Source: Paracoccaceae bacterium
GTDB taxonomy: Bacteria > Pseudomonadota > Alphaproteobacteria > Rhodobacterales > Rhodobacteraceae
DNA: 6,711 bases
Direction: 5' to 3'
NCBI GenBank assembly: GCA_021767525.1
Contig: JAASTF010000172.1
Span: 1-6,711 of the forward strand
Below, one piece after another: positions 5,288 through 6,711 of the stretch. Within the stretch, counting starts at the first letter, position 1. Each line of letters starts with the position of its first letter. The position numbers and the translations under genes were made by a program. The notes beneath the pieces are model-generated. The model worked only from the letters and a program-made list of their open reading frames with translations. It was not told the origin of the DNA and did not search any database.

Positions 5288-6711
5288 ATGAAAACCCATG
5301 TCAAAGCTCTGGTCGTCGGCGGTGGCGCTGTCGGCACCTCGATCGCCTATCACCTCGCCCGCGCGGGCTGGTCCGACGTGATGCTGCTGGAGCGCGACGA
5401 GCTGACCAGTGGCAGCACCTGGCACGCTGCGGGCCTGCTGCCCCTGTTCAACATGAGCTATGCCACCAGCCACATCCACGACTACTCGGTCAAGTTCTAC
5501 AAGACGCTCGAAGAAGAGACGGGCCTGAACGCCGGGTTCTACGTGGTGGGCAACCTGCGCATGGCGCAGACGCAAGAGCGTATGGACGAATACATGCTCT
5601 ATGCCTCGACCGCGGAAACCGTGGGCATCCCGTATGAATGGATGACGCCCGCGCAGGTCAAGGAGCGGTGGCCGCTGGTCAATTGCGACGACTTGAAGGG
5701 CGCGATCTATCACCCGACCGATGGCTACATCAACCCCGCCGACGTGACGATGGCGATGGCCAAGGGCGCGCGCCAGCGCGGCGTCACCATTGAGCGTAAG
5801 TGGCAGGTCGATGGCTACGAATGGACCGGCAGCGAGTGGAACGTCACGTTGACCAAGATGGTCGAGCGCGGCGGCAACCTGGTGCCCTCGGACGAGCAGA
5901 CCACCGTGACCGCCGAGCATGTGGTGACCGCCACTGGCAACCACGCGCAGCGCACCGCGAAACTGCTGGGCATCAAGATCCCCGCCATACCGGTGGAACA
6001 CCAGTTCATCGTGACCGAGCAGGACCCCGCGCTGGTCGACTATCGCAAATCGAACCCCGAACACCCGGTTCTGCGAGACGCCGACGCCAAGTGGTATGTC
6101 CGCGAAGAACGCGGCGGCTGGATTCTTGGCCCGTATGAACGCAACGCGCCTGCGCGGTTTGAATACGGCGTGCCCGACAGCTTCCGTGCCGATCTGTTCC
6201 CGCTGGACCTTGAGCGGATCGAAGAAGAATACATGAGCATGATCCACCGCATTCCCTCCTCGGAAAGCGCGGGCCTGAAAGACGACTATAACGGGCCGAT
6301 CTGTTACACCCCCGACGGCAACCCGCTGGTGGGCCCGGCGCCGGGGCTGCGCAACATGTGGCTGGCCGAAGGGTTCAGTTTCGGCATCACCGCGGCGGGC
6401 GGCACCGGCTATTACCTGGCGCAGATGATGGTCGAGGGCGAGGCCGAGATCGACATGGCCAGCCTCGATCCGCGCCGCTATGGCCAGGACTGGATGACCA
6501 CCGAATACGGCGCGCGCAAGAACGAAGAGGCGTATGAGCACGTCTATATCCTGCACCACCCCGATGAAGAACGGCCCGCCTGCCGCCCGCTGCGTACCGC
6601 GCCCGCCTATGACCGGCAAAAGGCGCGCGGCGCGCAGTTCGGCTGCGTCAACGGGTTCGAGCGGCCCAACTATTTCGGGCCGCTGGATGCGGATGACAAT
6701 TTCGACCACGA
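5288..6711 (+). CDS. FAD-dependent oxidoreductase, dimethylglycine/sarcosine dehydrogenase family, 5' part
   Basis: The frame is open from ATG 5288 to the right edge, giving 474 residues. Family members with a C-terminal GcvT-like folate domain are about 800 residues, so the gene is cut by the window, not broken. The N-terminus has the dinucleotide-binding motif VVGGGAVGTSIAYHL (9-23; G11, G13, G16) and the acidic end of the second strand near E35. SGSTWHAAGL (41-50) is the family signature in which the histidine (here H46) bonds covalently to FAD in mammalian dimethylglycine dehydrogenase. TPDGNPLVGP (341-350) and the Gly-rich FSFGITAAGGTGYYLA (363-378) close the FAD domain. The segment from about 430 (RPACRPLRTAPAYDR, then FERPNYFGP) is the link to the missing folate domain. 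Such enzymes oxidatively demethylate N-methyl amines in betaine and choline breakdown, passing the one-carbon unit to tetrahydrofolate. The exact substrate cannot be told, and no neighbour in view narrows it. Confidence 0.9.
   Translation, partial: MKTHVKALVVGGGAVGTSIAYHLARAGWSDVMLLERDELTSGSTWHAAGLLPLFNMSYATSHIHDYSVKFYKTLEEETGLNAGFYVVGNLRMAQTQERMDEYMLYASTAETVGIPYEWMTPAQVKERWPLVNCDDLKGAIYHPTDGYINPADVTMAMAKGARQRGVTIERKWQVDGYEWTGSEWNVTLTKMVERGGNLVPSDEQTTVTAEHVVTATGNHAQRTAKLLGIKIPAIPVEHQFIVTEQDPALVDYRKSNPEHPVLRDADAKWYVREERGGWILGPYERNAPARFEYGVPDSFRADLFPLDLERIEEEYMSMIHRIPSSESAGLKDDYNGPICYTPDGNPLVGPAPGLRNMWLAEGFSFGITAAGGTGYYLAQMMVEGEAEIDMASLDPRRYGQDWMTTEYGARKNEEAYEHVYILHHPDEERPACRPLRTAPAYDRQKARGAQFGCVNGFERPNYFGPLDADDNFDH

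Noticed and set aside
5138..5290. Fusion of the second paralogue with the oxidoreductase by read-through of one TAA
   Set aside because: The two are in the same frame with a single stop between them, but open frames are common at this GC content. The oxidoreductase has its own ribosome site and a complete N-terminus.
5246..6709. Long minus-strand open frame (487 codons) opposite the oxidoreductase
   Set aside because: The + strand frame carries clear FAD motifs. The antisense product is a low-complexity mix of Val, His, Arg and Ala caused by strong third-position GC bias.

Overview
The window looks like a chromosomal segment of a high-GC alphaproteobacterium, most likely Rhodobacteraceae (Roseobacter group). 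The reasons are the GC-rich third codon positions, a plant-type (GCS2 family) glutamate-cysteine ligase preceded by rsmE and small ORFs, and an FAD-dependent dimethylglycine/sarcosine dehydrogenase-like gene of a type these bacteria carry in many copies. The taxonomic call is recognition from memory, not a search. All six genes read on the + strand. No tRNA, rRNA, CRISPR array, insertion sequence or phage gene is visible.

Left block (1-3287), probable operon. The 3' two thirds of rsmE (16S rRNA m3U1498 methyltransferase) overlap a GNAT acetyltransferase gene by 4 bp (ATGA). That gene in turn overlaps, again by ATGA, a small gene for a protein with two membrane segments and no recognised function. 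A 63-bp gap follows, then gshA, the first enzyme of glutathione synthesis. The gap carries a good ribosome binding site, a small inverted repeat and a consensus-like -35 hexamer, so gshA may have its own promoter besides read-through.

Middle block (3288-5140). Two genes in tandem encode exported or membrane-anchored proteins that are clearly paralogous: they share at least five sequence blocks in the same order, and the DNA copies lie 954-957 bp apart. I do not recognise the family and assign no function. The first copy ends in a short tail with its only two cysteines; the second copy stops exactly where that tail would begin. The DNA after the second stop still shows short pieces resembling the lost tail. 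This is the least explained part of the window.

Right block (5141-6711). A 147-bp spacer with a GC-rich hairpin and a 30-bp-spaced short repeat leads to a gene running off the right edge. It encodes an FAD-dependent oxidoreductase of the dimethylglycine/sarcosine dehydrogenase family, with a Rossmann glycine motif and the WHAAGL histidine that covalently binds flavin in that family. The expected C-terminal GcvT-like folate domain lies beyond the window.

No new defence, mobile or RNA system is evident. The most worthwhile unknowns are the tandem exported paralogues and the small membrane protein coupled to gshA.
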